Shown: positions 25,195 to 33,585 of the stretch, piece by piece | How the letters are laid out: each line of letters begins with the position of its first letter | How positions within the stretch are numbered: position 1 is the first letter of the stretch | DNA from: an uncultured Bacilli bacterium | Lineage (GTDB): Bacteria > Bacillota_I > Bacilli_A > RF39 > UBA660 | Assembly (NCBI GenBank): GCA_910577505.1 | Contig: CAJTLN010000004.1 | Coordinates: 1-64,000, forward strand | DNA: 64,000 nt | Direction: 5' to 3' | Made by a program: the position numbers and the translations under genes | Notes under the pieces: model-generated | What the model saw: only the letters and a program-made list of their open reading frames with translations | Told to the model about the DNA's origin: nothing | The model's database searches: none

Positions 25195-25525
25195 TTTTAT
25201 ACTCGGATATCCACTCTGGAAGTTTTTTTCTCAAAGGAGAAAAACCATTCTTATCTTCCAAATCTTTCTTATCTTCAATCCTATAATCGAAATTTTTAAT
25301 AGTTAATTTCAATTTTTTATTATTATCATCTACTTCTAATACCTTGGAAAGAATAACTTCTTCAAGTTGCACGTAATCAAAAACATTTCTTACAAACTTA
25401 TCAGATATTTCAGAAATATGAATTAATCCAGTATAATCATCATCTAGTAAAACAAATATTCCATAATTTTCAATTCCTGTAACTTTGCCCTTTACTAAAT
25501 CTCCTATTTTATACTTTGACATCAT
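25169..25525 (-). CDS. S1 RNA-binding domain protein (YugI/CvfD-like)
   Basis: 118 aa. Residues 5-75 form one S1 domain: KIGDLVKGKVTGIENYGIFV, then DDDYTGLIHISEISDKFVRN and ILSKVLEVDDNNKKLKLTIK. The tail PLRKKLPEWISEYKKRK matches the C-terminal end of YugI/general stress protein 13 (CvfD) proteins, which bind RNA and the ribosome. Binding site GAGGTGG before ATGATG. Confidence 0.85.
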   Translation of the reverse strand: MMSKYKIGDLVKGKVTGIENYGIFVLLDDDYTGLIHISEISDKFVRNVFDYVQLEEVILSKVLEVDDNNKKLKLTIKNFDYRIEDKKDLEDKNGFSPLRKKLPEWISEYKKRKETEIK

Positions 25526-25558
25526 TCCACCTCGAAAGTATTATACCACAACAAGTTA

Positions 25559-25587
25559 TTTACACCAAATAATTTATAAGATATAAT
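25559..25587 (+). promoter_or_regulatory. Promoter of the NifU-like gene
   Basis: TTTACA (25559-25564), 17-bp spacer, TATAAT (25582-25587), 17 bp before the start codon region; the ribosome site TAGGTGA follows. Confidence 0.7.
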
Positions 25588-25604
25588 TAACTAGGTGATG
25601 AAAT

Positions 25605-25844
25605 ATGAAACAAGACGAAGTAATAAATAAAATCAAAGATATACTTGATACTTTAAGACCATATTTAAACATGGATGGTGGAGATGTTGAATTCATCGAA
25701 TACAAAGATAAAATTGTCTATGTTAGACTTACAGGTGCTTGTCAAGCATGTATGTTTTCCGACGAAACAATAAAAAATGGCCTATATGAAACAATAAAAG
25801 CAGACATTCCAGAAATAGAAGGAGTAATTAATGTAGAAATTTAA
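25605..25844 (+). CDS. NifU-like Fe-S scaffold protein
   Basis: 79 aa, the standalone NifU C-terminal domain. LRPYLNMDGGDVEFIE and LTGACQACMFSDETIKNGLY show the conserved CxxC that holds a labile [4Fe-4S] cluster for transfer to apo-proteins. The window encodes several Fe-S clients (two radical SAM proteins, a ferredoxin and a [2Fe-2S] reductase). Its stop is directly adjacent to the stop of the convergent next gene. Confidence 0.92.
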   Translation: MKQDEVINKIKDILDTLRPYLNMDGGDVEFIEYKDKIVYVRLTGACQACMFSDETIKNGLYETIKADIPEIEGVINVEI

Positions 25845-26693
25845 TTACTCTTTTTTTATCCAAGAAAAAATATATATTCCAAATGTTTTTTCCATATCTA
25901 ATAAATGTTTTTCATAATCATAAACTTCATTAACTATTTTTATAAGATTTTTATTGCTTTTGCTATCTAATAAAACATTGCTAACTTCGTAAAAATAATT
26001 AAAAGGAAATGTCATTCTAACAAACAAATATTGATAATCATTATAATTTTGTTTATCTAGTAAATCATAAAGTAAATTATGATCATTTTTTATCCTTATA
26101 TAAGCAGCTATATCTTTTAAAGGCAAATCAACTCCTACATTTAAAGGATTATAAAACTCAACTGTTGAGAGTTCAGTTAAACTTTTATGTGATAAACATA
26201 AATTAACATTACTTTTTTGAAAATTTTTCTTTAAAAACCCAATAAGTATTTCTGCTATTCCTACAAAATAATCAAAACTATTATTTATCAATTTATTATT
26301 AGACAATTCTGTCATTTGAATTTCCAAGTAATCAATTTTATCTTCCCAAAACTTATCCATAAATATATAGTCTTTTAAATATTCATTACAATTAAGATTA
26401 CTGAATTTCTTTAAATCATTAATATCTATATCACTTATCAACACATTTAGTTTAAATAAAATAAAACCTTCCGATAATAATTGAGAATTTTTATTAAAAA
26501 CAAAATCATGCAATTTAATATTTTTTTGATTTAATTTTTGACAAAATGAAAATAACTCATTTATATACTTCTCATCATAAAAACATTTAGTGAAATAATA
26601 ATAATTTTCATAAACATAAAATATTATTCCTTCATTATATTCATTATAACTTTCAATTTTTATATCATAATACTTTTCTAAAATATCTTTCAT
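25845..26693 (-). CDS. Hypothetical protein, possibly kinase-fold
   Basis: 282 aa, soluble, rich in Tyr, Phe and Asn. YNEGIIFYVYENYYYFTKCF near residue 20 resembles the N-lobe strands, and LHDFVFNKNSQLLSEGFILF the mid-part, of CotS/YutH-type phosphotransferase-fold proteins; NLCLSHKSL and FYNPLNVGVDLPLKDIAAYI sit where the catalytic loop would be, but no intact Brenner motif (HxDxxxxN) is seen. I do not assign a function; the kinase-fold idea is weak. Confidence 0.5.
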   Translation of the reverse strand: MKDILEKYYDIKIESYNEYNEGIIFYVYENYYYFTKCFYDEKYINELFSFCQKLNQKNIKLHDFVFNKNSQLLSEGFILFKLNVLISDIDINDLKKFSNLNCNEYLKDYIFMDKFWEDKIDYLEIQMTELSNNKLINNSFDYFVGIAEILIGFLKKNFQKSNVNLCLSHKSLTELSTVEFYNPLNVGVDLPLKDIAAYIRIKNDHNLLYDLLDKQNYNDYQYLFVRMTFPFNYFYEVSNVLLDSKSNKNLIKIVNEVYDYEKHLLDMEKTFGIYIFSWIKKE

Positions 26694-26710
26694 ATTAAAT
26701 AATATGAAAA

Positions 26711-26736
26711 AATCTTAGGTTTTATAACCTAAGATT
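26711..26736 (-). terminator. Terminator after DUF1292-like gene
   Basis: 11-bp stem AATCTTAGGTT / AACCTAAGATT with a 4-nt loop, covering the end of the gene that stops at 26729. Confidence 0.85.
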
Positions 26737-28162
26737 GAATTACATCATTAGCAGCAGATACAATTGTAGGACCAGTCACAGTTGGTGTAACTACCGACTG
26801 TACAGGCGTTGTTGTCTGTACTGTAGAAACCGGCGCAACTCCCATTTGCATTGGCTGAATTTGTGGAATTGGTTGTGTCATTGGCATAGTTTGTTGCATT
26901 GGCATAGCCCCAAAATTACTCATCATAGCCATCATTTGACCATTAACCAACTGTTCTCTTTGTTCAACAGCTGCTTCACGCATTTTTAATTCTGCTTCTT
27001 TATTATATAAGTCTCTATAAACTTTTTCTTGTATTGACTGAACTAGATTTTTAACGCCTTCCATAAACATTTCTTGTGCCCCCATAACAACCTCATCTAA
27101 AGTTGCATTAGGATTAAAACTCGGAATAGCATTATTATCAAATTTTATATCATTTGTCAAAGGCGACTGTGCTTCTTGTACTATTTGAGCTGTTGGAACA
27201 ACTTGTGTTGGACCAACTACTTGAACATCAGTACTTACTTTTTCCCCTGTCATAGTATTTAAATTAGCATCCATAATATTCTGTTGAACTTGTTGTTGAT
27301 TACTCAATAAATCACTAGAAAGTTGAATATTTGATGCTGACATATTTGTTACATTTTCATTTCCAACTACTGGAGTAGTTGGATTAACATTCAATAAATT
27401 ATTTACAGGTACATCATTAATACCAGAAACTTGATTAATATTAGCTCCCTGCTCAATTGTAGGTTGTTGTACACCAATTGATTGTTCAGGAACGATATTA
27501 TTATTCATATCTATTACTGGACTACTTGGAGCAACTACTGATGGTTCATTATTATCTTGAATAGGACTTACACTTACTGGAGACTGTTCAGCTACAACTT
27601 GTGTAGCACCTATATTAGAATCAGTAGAAACTTCTGCAATTCCAGGAATTAATTCATCTTCATTATTTACTTGATTATCACCAGTTGGAAATATCGAACT
27701 AGGTTGGGCAACCGTAGGAGACACCACAGAAGCATCAGGCATTGGAGCAACTGGGTTTCCTTCAACAGCTGCATCTGTAGCAGCAGAAGCATTCTTTTCA
27801 CCCGCTGCATAATTATCTATCATTTGCTTAGAAGCTGATGCACTAACAGAAATATCCCTAGAATATTGACTATTAGCACTTATGTTTTCTATTGAAGGCA
27901 AATATTGATAAGAACCAACATTGCCAGATATAATAGCACGCATTATTGTCTTTATTGTTGACCATTCTTCATCTGTTGCCACTCTTTGTAAAGTGCCATT
28001 AACAATTTCACTTACATGCAAAACAGTGAGTCCATGAGGATCCACAGCATTTTCAGTTGTAATTATATATCTTTTCTCTGTATCAGGAATCATAAAAACT
28101 GAAACAACATTAGAACTTATCGTTTCACCAGACTCCTTCAAGATAGAAATCTTCTCTGGCAT
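26729..28162 (-). CDS. DUF1292-like N-terminus with long disordered region
   Basis: 477 aa. Residues 1-85 (ISILKESGETISSNVVSVFM, TEKRYIITTENAVD, LQRVATDEEWSTIKTIMRAI) resemble DUF1292/YrzB proteins, which are normally only about 90 aa. The remaining 390 residues are low complexity, rich in Pro, Gln, Asn, Val and Ser, apart from a helix near 360-400 (QSIQEKVYRDLYNKEAELKM). No membrane segment. The fusion of a DUF1292-like domain with a long disordered tail is unusual. It precedes no obvious partner except the YutD gene upstream. Function unknown. Confidence 0.65.
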   Translation of the reverse strand: MPEKISILKESGETISSNVVSVFMIPDTEKRYIITTENAVDPHGLTVLHVSEIVNGTLQRVATDEEWSTIKTIMRAIISGNVGSYQYLPSIENISANSQYSRDISVSASASKQMIDNYAAGEKNASAATDAAVEGNPVAPMPDASVVSPTVAQPSSIFPTGDNQVNNEDELIPGIAEVSTDSNIGATQVVAEQSPVSVSPIQDNNEPSVVAPSSPVIDMNNNIVPEQSIGVQQPTIEQGANINQVSGINDVPVNNLLNVNPTTPVVGNENVTNMSASNIQLSSDLLSNQQQVQQNIMDANLNTMTGEKVSTDVQVVGPTQVVPTAQIVQEAQSPLTNDIKFDNNAIPSFNPNATLDEVVMGAQEMFMEGVKNLVQSIQEKVYRDLYNKEAELKMREAAVEQREQLVNGQMMAMMSNFGAMPMQQTMPMTQPIPQIQPMQMGVAPVSTVQTTTPVQSVVTPTVTGPTIVSAANDVIQS

Positions 28163-28205
28163 TGCAATCCCTCTCTATTCTATAAATTATTATAACAAAA
28201 TATAG

Positions 28206-28496
28206 TTAGCTTTTCAATTCCTTTTTTCTTTTAATTTGAAACCACTTACAACCATAAGCACAAGAGTTTTCAATATAATTTTCTAAGCCAGAAATATCAT
28301 TAATCTTCTTACATTTTTTATTACTTGAATCATAAAAACCTTTTAGTCTTAATTTTCCATAAGCCCAATCACCAACTATATAATCAAAATCATCAAAATA
28401 ATCAGTAATTTTCTCAGCTAATAAATCTTTATCTATTGCTTCATTTACTTCTTTTACTATTTCATAGTCTACATTATTTATTGTTATTTGTTTCAT
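28206..28496 (-). CDS. YutD family protein (DUF1027)
   Basis: 96 aa. DYIVGDWAYGKLRLKGFYDS and ENYIENSCAYGCKWFQIKRK carry the family motifs (DxxVGDWxYxxLRLKGF; C-x-x-GCxxFxLK). YutD is a small conserved Firmicutes protein of unknown function. It sits in a run with the gene upstream (4-nt gap). Confidence 0.85.
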   Translation of the reverse strand: MKQITINNVDYEIVKEVNEAIDKDLLAEKITDYFDDFDYIVGDWAYGKLRLKGFYDSSNKKCKKINDISGLENYIENSCAYGCKWFQIKRKKELKS

Positions 28497-28500
28497 ACCA

Positions 28501-29025
28501 TTACCCCACTACTATACCTTGTTTTTTTGCATATTCATCAATTTCATAAGGATTATAAGCCATTAATACTGCTGTACTCTTACGATAAAAATCTTTGCTA
28601 TTAACAGTAAATAATAAATTATAAAACTCACTCATTTCTAAAGATCCAATTTTTTCTTCTTGATTTCTTTTAACCATCATATCAATTAAATATTTTTGAA
28701 CTAAATTAAAATATTTATTTTTCTTCTTTATTGCTTTCTTTTGATGCCTTAAATCTAATTTATAAAATCCTTCAAATATTATTTTAAAATTATTAGCTTC
28801 TGTTGCATCATAACCATATTTTGTTAAAGTATCATCAAACAATTGAATATTCTTATCTTCATACGACTTAATAATATTTTCACCATATATCATAATTAAC
28901 ATTCTAACTACACTACATACAAAACGATTAAAATCTAAAGAATAATCTTTATCTTTATTGCTAAAATATAATTTAAATCCTTCTTCTAAAGCACTATTTA
29001 TAAAAATGTTTTGTTCATCTTGCAT
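28501..29025 (-). CDS. Hypothetical helical protein
   Basis: 174 aa from the ATG at 29025 (AGGTGA 6 nt upstream). All-helical, charged; RHQKKAIKKKNKYFNLVQKY is a basic stretch in the middle. A conserved-looking ending is STAVLMAYNPYEIDEYAKKQ. No family recognised. It is immediately upstream of the yutD-like gene. Confidence 0.6.
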   Translation of the reverse strand: MQDEQNIFINSALEEGFKLYFSNKDKDYSLDFNRFVCSVVRMLIMIYGENIIKSYEDKNIQLFDDTLTKYGYDATEANNFKIIFEGFYKLDLRHQKKAIKKKNKYFNLVQKYLIDMMVKRNQEEKIGSLEMSEFYNLLFTVNSKDFYRKSTAVLMAYNPYEIDEYAKKQGIVVG

Positions 29026-29067
29026 ATAAATCACCTACTATATAAATAGTACCACAAAACACTATTT

Positions 29068-29772
29068 TTAACTAGATACAATTGCACTAGATTTTTCTAT
29101 ACTATTACCATAATATAAAGGAATCTTCCCAACTACAACTTTTGAAGCAACTATTATTTCATAATAATTACCAAATTCATAAAAAGAACTTGGACTTAAT
29201 AATGTATTCTCAACATTAACTGCCAAATATAGTTCAACTAACAAATTATTAACTCCATATGCAGACACTTTTGTCTTAAAAAACATTCTAATATCAGTAA
29301 AATAAGTAACTTTACAAGGTATCTTAAATCCAAAATCAGTAATTAATATATTACCTTTATTTATAATTCCTAAAGGAACAAAAAATATATCTTTATCATA
29401 ATTATAATATTCCATTTTTACATTAATATTTCTTGCTTCATTAAATACTTTAGTCATTTCATCGCTTAAGTATTTATAAGCTAAATCAAATCTATAATCA
29501 ACTGCTACAACTTCCCCACTACTATTCATATTTATATTTACAATATCCATCATTTCTTCATTAGTTAAAACATCTACACTAAACATATTATATAAATATC
29601 CATGAATACTTTTATTAACATTTTTTTCAACTATCTTTTCTACTAAAGGTGTTAACTTATATCCAATATAATTAACTATTAAAATTGTAAATAAAAATAT
29701 AAATACTATGTATAATACTAATTTATTTTTTACTTTTAATTTTTTATTCGTTTTAAATCTTCTTAATTTCAT
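29068..29772 (-). CDS. Sporulation protein YunB-like
   Basis: 234 aa. Basic N-terminus, one membrane segment (about 19-40), then an extracytoplasmic domain. PLGIINKGNILITDFGFKIP, SAYGVNNLLVELYLAVNVEN and KVVVGKIPLYYG follow the YunB pattern (PLG...GPxIPV...GINQxxHxIYL...VxGxVPxxY). In Bacillus subtilis yunB is a sigma-E-dependent sporulation gene. Several consensus residues (Gly-Pro, GINQ) are altered here, so divergence or a changed role is possible. Confidence 0.72.
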   Translation of the reverse strand: MKLRRFKTNKKLKVKNKLVLYIVFIFLFTILIVNYIGYKLTPLVEKIVEKNVNKSIHGYLYNMFSVDVLTNEEMMDIVNINMNSSGEVVAVDYRFDLAYKYLSDEMTKVFNEARNINVKMEYYNYDKDIFFVPLGIINKGNILITDFGFKIPCKVTYFTDIRMFFKTKVSAYGVNNLLVELYLAVNVENTLLSPSSFYEFGNYYEIIVASKVVVGKIPLYYGNSIEKSSAIVSS

Positions 29773-29803
29773 AATAAATATTATGCCAAATAAAAGAACT
29801 ATA

Positions 29804-30805
29804 TTAAAATAGTCCTAAATTTAAATATTTATTTAATAATATTACAAGTCCAACTATAAATAATACAACTACAATAAATATTAGTAATTTAATTATTATT
29901 TTCGCTATATGCATATCTTCTTTTAAATCATTAAAATCATCAAAATCACTTTGTGTAAATGTTGTTGTTTTACCTACAAATGAATTATCTATCTTATTGT
30001 CTTTATCTATATCTACTTTTGTAATTGTAATCTCTTGTGAATCATTTAATTCTTTTTTATCATTTTCATCTTCTGCAGGTTCTATTTCAAGAGTATCTTC
30101 TTCATCTTTTGTACTATTATTTTCTTTTTCGGCTTCTTCTAATTCTTTTACAAGCATTCCCATTACTCTAGTAGACTCGTCTTCTCCTCTTAAATCACTT
30201 AAGATATCTAATGGATCCATTTCCCCTGTAATTTCAACTTCTTTTTCTCTCTTAATTAATTCTTTAGCTGAAATAGTATCAATTAAATCAATTAGTTCTT
30301 TTTCAGTCTTTGCATTTGGCTTTTTAACTCTTATTTCATCTGGTTTTATATCTTCTTTTTCTTCTATTTCTTCTTCGCCATTTATAACATCTAAACTCTT
30401 CAATATATCATATTGTGTATTACGAATTTTTTTAAGTCTATCTTCTTCGTAATTAACTTCTTTTTTTTCTTTAGCTTTTTCTAAAATAGAATTAATATCA
30501 TATTCTCTAGTTTCATCTAAATTTATTTTAGGTAAAGGTATTTCATCAGTATCACCAAAACTCTTTTTACGTGGTTTTTCATGATACTTTTTCTCTAATA
30601 TATTTTTTATTTCATCTAAACTTATATTATCCTTGTTGTTACCTATTACTGAAGCATTGCTATTCAAATCAAAGTCTTCAAGTTCTAAGTTACTAACTTC
30701 TTTATATAAATTTTGATTTTTTCTTGTTCTTGATGGAAGAAATGTCTCTTCAATCTCTTCACTATTATCATAATATTTATTCATACGTGATTGTCTTGAT
30801 TCCAT
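29804..30805 (-). CDS. Acidic protein with C-terminal membrane anchor
   Basis: About 333 aa. Nearly the whole protein is Glu/Asp/Lys-rich and probably disordered or coiled coil (KEKKEVNYEEDRLKKIRNTQ, EEAEKENNSTKDEEDTLEI), with one membrane segment at the extreme C-terminus (about 305-328). This tail-anchored arrangement exposes the acidic region in the cytoplasm. No domain recognised. ATG at 30805 preferred to the GTG at 30814. Function unknown. Confidence 0.6.
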   Translation of the reverse strand: MESRQSRMNKYYDNSEEIEETFLPSRTRKNQNLYKEVSNLELEDFDLNSNASVIGNNKDNISLDEIKNILEKKYHEKPRKKSFGDTDEIPLPKINLDETREYDINSILEKAKEKKEVNYEEDRLKKIRNTQYDILKSLDVINGEEEIEEKEDIKPDEIRVKKPNAKTEKELIDLIDTISAKELIKREKEVEITGEMDPLDILSDLRGEDESTRVMGMLVKELEEAEKENNSTKDEEDTLEIEPAEDENDKKELNDSQEITITKVDIDKDNKIDNSFVGKTTTFTQSDFDDFNDLKEDMHIAKIIIKLLIFIVVVLFIVGLVILLNKYLNLGLF

Positions 30806-30915
30806 AAACTCCACATCCTATCATCTATAATGATACCATATATATTTGCTTTTTTAAAATATTTTATTTGATTTTTTACATCATAGTTGTTATTATTTAT
30901 GAAGGAGGAAATATT

Positions 30916-31194
30916 ATGATAAAAGTTAATGAAAATACATGTATAGGCTGTGGAGCATGCGTAGCAATTGCTAGTGAAAACTTCGATTTTAATGATGCAG
31001 GATTATCAACAGTTATTTCTCAAGAACTAACTGATTCTACTCGTGAAGCTGTAGGAGCTTGCCCAGTAGGAGCAATTTCAATTGAAGCTACACAAGAGGT
31101 AGAAAATACTATTGAAGAAGTTGTTGAAACTGAATCTAAAATTGTTGAATTTCCTACTGCTTCTGAAGAAGAAGCAGAAGAAAAAGCTGCTTAA
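30916..31194 (+). CDS. [4Fe-4S] ferredoxin
   Basis: 92 aa from the ATG at 30916, which follows an ideal GGAGGAAATATT site. NTCIGCGACVAIA and GACPVGAISIE give one CxxCxxC...CP set, so a single [4Fe-4S] cluster, as in the Bacillus/Thermotoga type. The last 30 residues are an unusual Glu-rich tail (EVENTIEEVVETESKIVEF). Possible electron donor for radical SAM enzymes; not demonstrated. Confidence 0.9.
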   Translation: MIKVNENTCIGCGACVAIASENFDFNDAGLSTVISQELTDSTREAVGACPVGAISIEATQEVENTIEEVVETESKIVEFPTASEEEAEEKAA

Positions 31195-31207
31195 TATAAG
31201 CCAAACA

Positions 31208-31233
31208 AAAATAAGAGTTATAACTCTTATTTT
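31208..31233. terminator. Bidirectional terminator, ferredoxin and pseudouridine synthase
   Basis: 10-bp stem AAAATAAGAG / CTCTTATTTT with T runs on both strands, between two convergent genes. Confidence 0.85.
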
Positions 31234-31943
31234 TTTAATGCTTTTAATCTTTTTACTTCGTTCATAGATAAATATCTATAATCTCCTGATTGTAATCCTT
31301 TTACATCTAAGAAAGCTAATTTTTCTCTTGTTAACTTAGCAACAGGATGACCTACAGCTTCAAACATCTTCTTAACAATATGATTACGTCCCTCTATAAT
31401 AGTAATTTCAACTTTTTCCTTATTCTTAGCTTCATCACGTTTCTTAATCTTAACTCTTTTAGGTACTACTTTAACTCCATCAATAATTACTCCATCTTTT
31501 AACTTATAAATCTCCTCAGTAGTCATAATTCCCTCAATAACAGCTAAATAAGTCTTTTCTACTTCATTAGAAGGATGCATTAATAAATTAGCTAAATCTC
31601 CATCATTAGTTAATATAAGTAATCCAGTTGTATCATAATCAAGTCTTCCAACAGGATAAATTCTTTCTTTAGTATCAATTAAATCAGTAACTACTTTTCT
31701 ACCCTTTTCATCCTTAGCACTACAAATTACTCCTCTAGGTTTATTAAGCAAATAATACTCATACATAGTTTTCTTATTTAAAGTAACACCTTCAACAACA
31801 ATCTTATCATTAACATCAACCTTAGTACCAAGTTCTTGTACTAATTCACCATTAACATAAACTTCTCCCTTTAAAATTAACTCTTCTGCTTTTCTTCTAG
31901 AGCAATATCCCATATTAGCTATAACTTTTTGTAAACGTTCCAT
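31227..31943 (-). CDS. Pseudouridine synthase, RsuA/RluB family
   Basis: 238 aa from the ATG at 31943 (AGGTGA 6 nt upstream). N-terminal S4 RNA-binding domain (RLQKVIANMGYCSRRKAEEL), catalytic motif PVGRLDYDTTGLLILTNDGD with the nucleophilic Asp, and VEKTYLAVIEG and IIEGRNHIVKKMFEAVGHPV typical of RluB/RsuA. It makes pseudouridine in rRNA; whether 23S (RluB) or 16S (RsuA) cannot be settled, RluB being commoner in Firmicutes. Confidence 0.92.
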   Translation of the reverse strand: MERLQKVIANMGYCSRRKAEELILKGEVYVNGELVQELGTKVDVNDKIVVEGVTLNKKTMYEYYLLNKPRGVICSAKDEKGRKVVTDLIDTKERIYPVGRLDYDTTGLLILTNDGDLANLLMHPSNEVEKTYLAVIEGIMTTEEIYKLKDGVIIDGVKVVPKRVKIKKRDEAKNKEKVEITIIEGRNHIVKKMFEAVGHPVAKLTREKLAFLDVKGLQSGDYRYLSMNEVKRLKALKK

Positions 31944-31970
31944 ATAAATCACCTGCATCTAATTATATAG

Positions 31971-32004
31971 CAAAAAAGAAAAAAAAGAAAATTTTCTTTC
32001 TTTT
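31971..32004 (-). terminator. Terminator after zinc-ribbon gene
   Basis: A/T-rich inverted repeat AAAGAAAA / TTTTCTTT just beyond the stop codon at 32005 with T runs. Confidence 0.5.
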
Positions 32005-32508
32005 TTACTTAAAAAAATAATAATATATTACAATTCCAAAAACTATAAATCCACCTAAAACAACAGCAATATTACTAATTCTTTTCATTTTAGTAAATTT
32101 CTTATTCTCTTTAATCATTTCTTTTTCGGCACCTTTATAGTTAGCAATATCTTTTGATCCATAACTTAAACTACTATACACAATATAAACTATAAATATT
32201 AAAGATAATGCTTTTAATGCTTTAGTTATATATGAAACAATACCATTATGCTCTAAAACAGATAAAGTAATTAATACTGCTACTATTACAAAAGAAATTA
32301 TTAAATTAACTAGCATTCCTCTTTTTCTATCTTTAAATTTATACCCACAGCTTACGCATTTTAATACATCAATATCATTAATCTTGGCACATTTTGGACA
32401 ACTTTTTTTATTTGTTTTAAGCATAGTATTACATTTTACACATTTCTTAGTTCCTAAGACATTTAAAAATCCACAATTACTACATTTTACTTTTTTTATA
32501 TCTTTCAT
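32005..32508 (-). CDS. Double zinc-ribbon membrane protein
   Basis: 167 aa. Residues 8-58 hold four CxxC pairs (VKCSNCG, KKCVKCN, KSCPKCA, LKCVSCG), making two zinc ribbons. Then come three membrane segments (about 65-85, 91-110 and 142-164). Such ribbon-plus-membrane proteins are frequent in Firmicutes but functionally undefined. It lies downstream of the spmA-spmB genes. Confidence 0.7.
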   Translation of the reverse strand: MKDIKKVKCSNCGFLNVLGTKKCVKCNTMLKTNKKSCPKCAKINDIDVLKCVSCGYKFKDRKRGMLVNLIISFVIVAVLITLSVLEHNGIVSYITKALKALSLIFIVYIVYSSLSYGSKDIANYKGAEKEMIKENKKFTKMKRISNIAVVLGGFIVFGIVIYYYFFK

Positions 32509-32534
32509 ATTACCACTACCTATACTTCATTATA

Positions 32535-33017
32535 TCAAAAAAACTTTGCAGCAACAATAAAAGCTGTTAGCATTCCACATATATCAGCAAATAAACCTAC
32601 CCACAATGCATATCTAGTATTTTTTATCTTAATACTACCAAAATATAAAGCTAACACATATATTGTTGTATCAGTAGCTCCCTGCAATACACTACCTAAA
32701 AATCCTAAATAAGAATCAACTCCATGAACTTTATATATATTAGATAACATTGCTAACGATGCATTCCCACTTATTGGTCTTAAAAACATCATCGGAATTA
32801 TATCTTTTAACTTACCACCAACAATATTAAGTAATCCACTTCCTACAAATATATTAACTGCAAATATCATAGCTAAAATTGATGGAATAATATCAACAAT
32901 TATTTTAATCCCATCAATACATCCTTCAACAAAATCATCATAGATATCATGTTTTTTTATAAAACCATAAAATAAAATAACAATAACTATAATAGGAACA
33001 ATATAATTATTTAACAT
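32535..33017 (-). CDS. spmB: Spore maturation protein SpmB
   Basis: 160 aa polytopic membrane protein. DIIPSILAMIFAVNIFVGSG, MMFLRPISGNASLAMLSNIY and LGSVLQGATDTTIYVLALYF are SpmB/nucleoside-recognition (Gate) domain motifs. SpmA and SpmB are needed for spore core dehydration in Bacillus. Overlaps spmA by 11 nt in the conserved order dacB-spmA-spmB. Confidence 0.92.
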   Translation of the reverse strand: MLNNYIVPIIVIVILFYGFIKKHDIYDDFVEGCIDGIKIIVDIIPSILAMIFAVNIFVGSGLLNIVGGKLKDIIPMMFLRPISGNASLAMLSNIYKVHGVDSYLGFLGSVLQGATDTTIYVLALYFGSIKIKNTRYALWVGLFADICGMLTAFIVAAKFF

Positions 33018-33582
33018 TTTTCCTCCTTATCACATAATCTAAAAGTAAACCAGATATCGAACTAACTGTAGTTGCAATCAAACTAGGTACAATAATACTC
33101 ATTGGATTAACACTTCCATAAGCTTTCCTTAATGCTATAACAGTCATTGGTATAATTGTTACTCCACTAGTATTTAATACTAAAAAAGTTATCATTGCAT
33201 CACTTGCTCGTCCTTTAGTTTTATTTTCTTTATCTAATTCTTTCATTGCTTTTAAACCAGCAGGTGTTGCAACACTACCAAGTCCTAACATATTCGCAGC
33301 TATATTAGAAGAAATGTATTCCATTGCTTTATCATTCTTAACACTTGGCATTATCTTTTTTAAAAGAGGACTTAATAATCTACTAAACTTAGATAACAAT
33401 CCACTTTTACTAGCTATATTCATAACCCCAGACCATAAAACTATTAAAGGTCCAATTGATAATAATAAATCATAAGCACTAAAAGAACTATCTAATATAA
33501 CATCTCCCATACTTGCATTACCACTAATAAATGAATAGCCTATTCCTAATGCAATTAATAAAAACCATATTTTATTTATCAT
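33007..33582 (-). CDS. spmA: Spore maturation protein SpmA
   Basis: 191 aa. LLSIGPLIVLWSGVMNIASK, MEYISSNIAANMLGLGSVAT, PAGLKAMKELDK and FLVLNTSGVTIIPMTVIALR are the hallmark Gate-domain motifs of SpmA. It lies 3 nt after the dacB-like gene and overlaps spmB. Confidence 0.93.
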   Translation of the reverse strand: MINKIWFLLIALGIGYSFISGNASMGDVILDSSFSAYDLLLSIGPLIVLWSGVMNIASKSGLLSKFSRLLSPLLKKIMPSVKNDKAMEYISSNIAANMLGLGSVATPAGLKAMKELDKENKTKGRASDAMITFLVLNTSGVTIIPMTVIALRKAYGSVNPMSIIVPSLIATTVSSISGLLLDYVIRRKNVK

Positions 33583-33585
33583 ATC

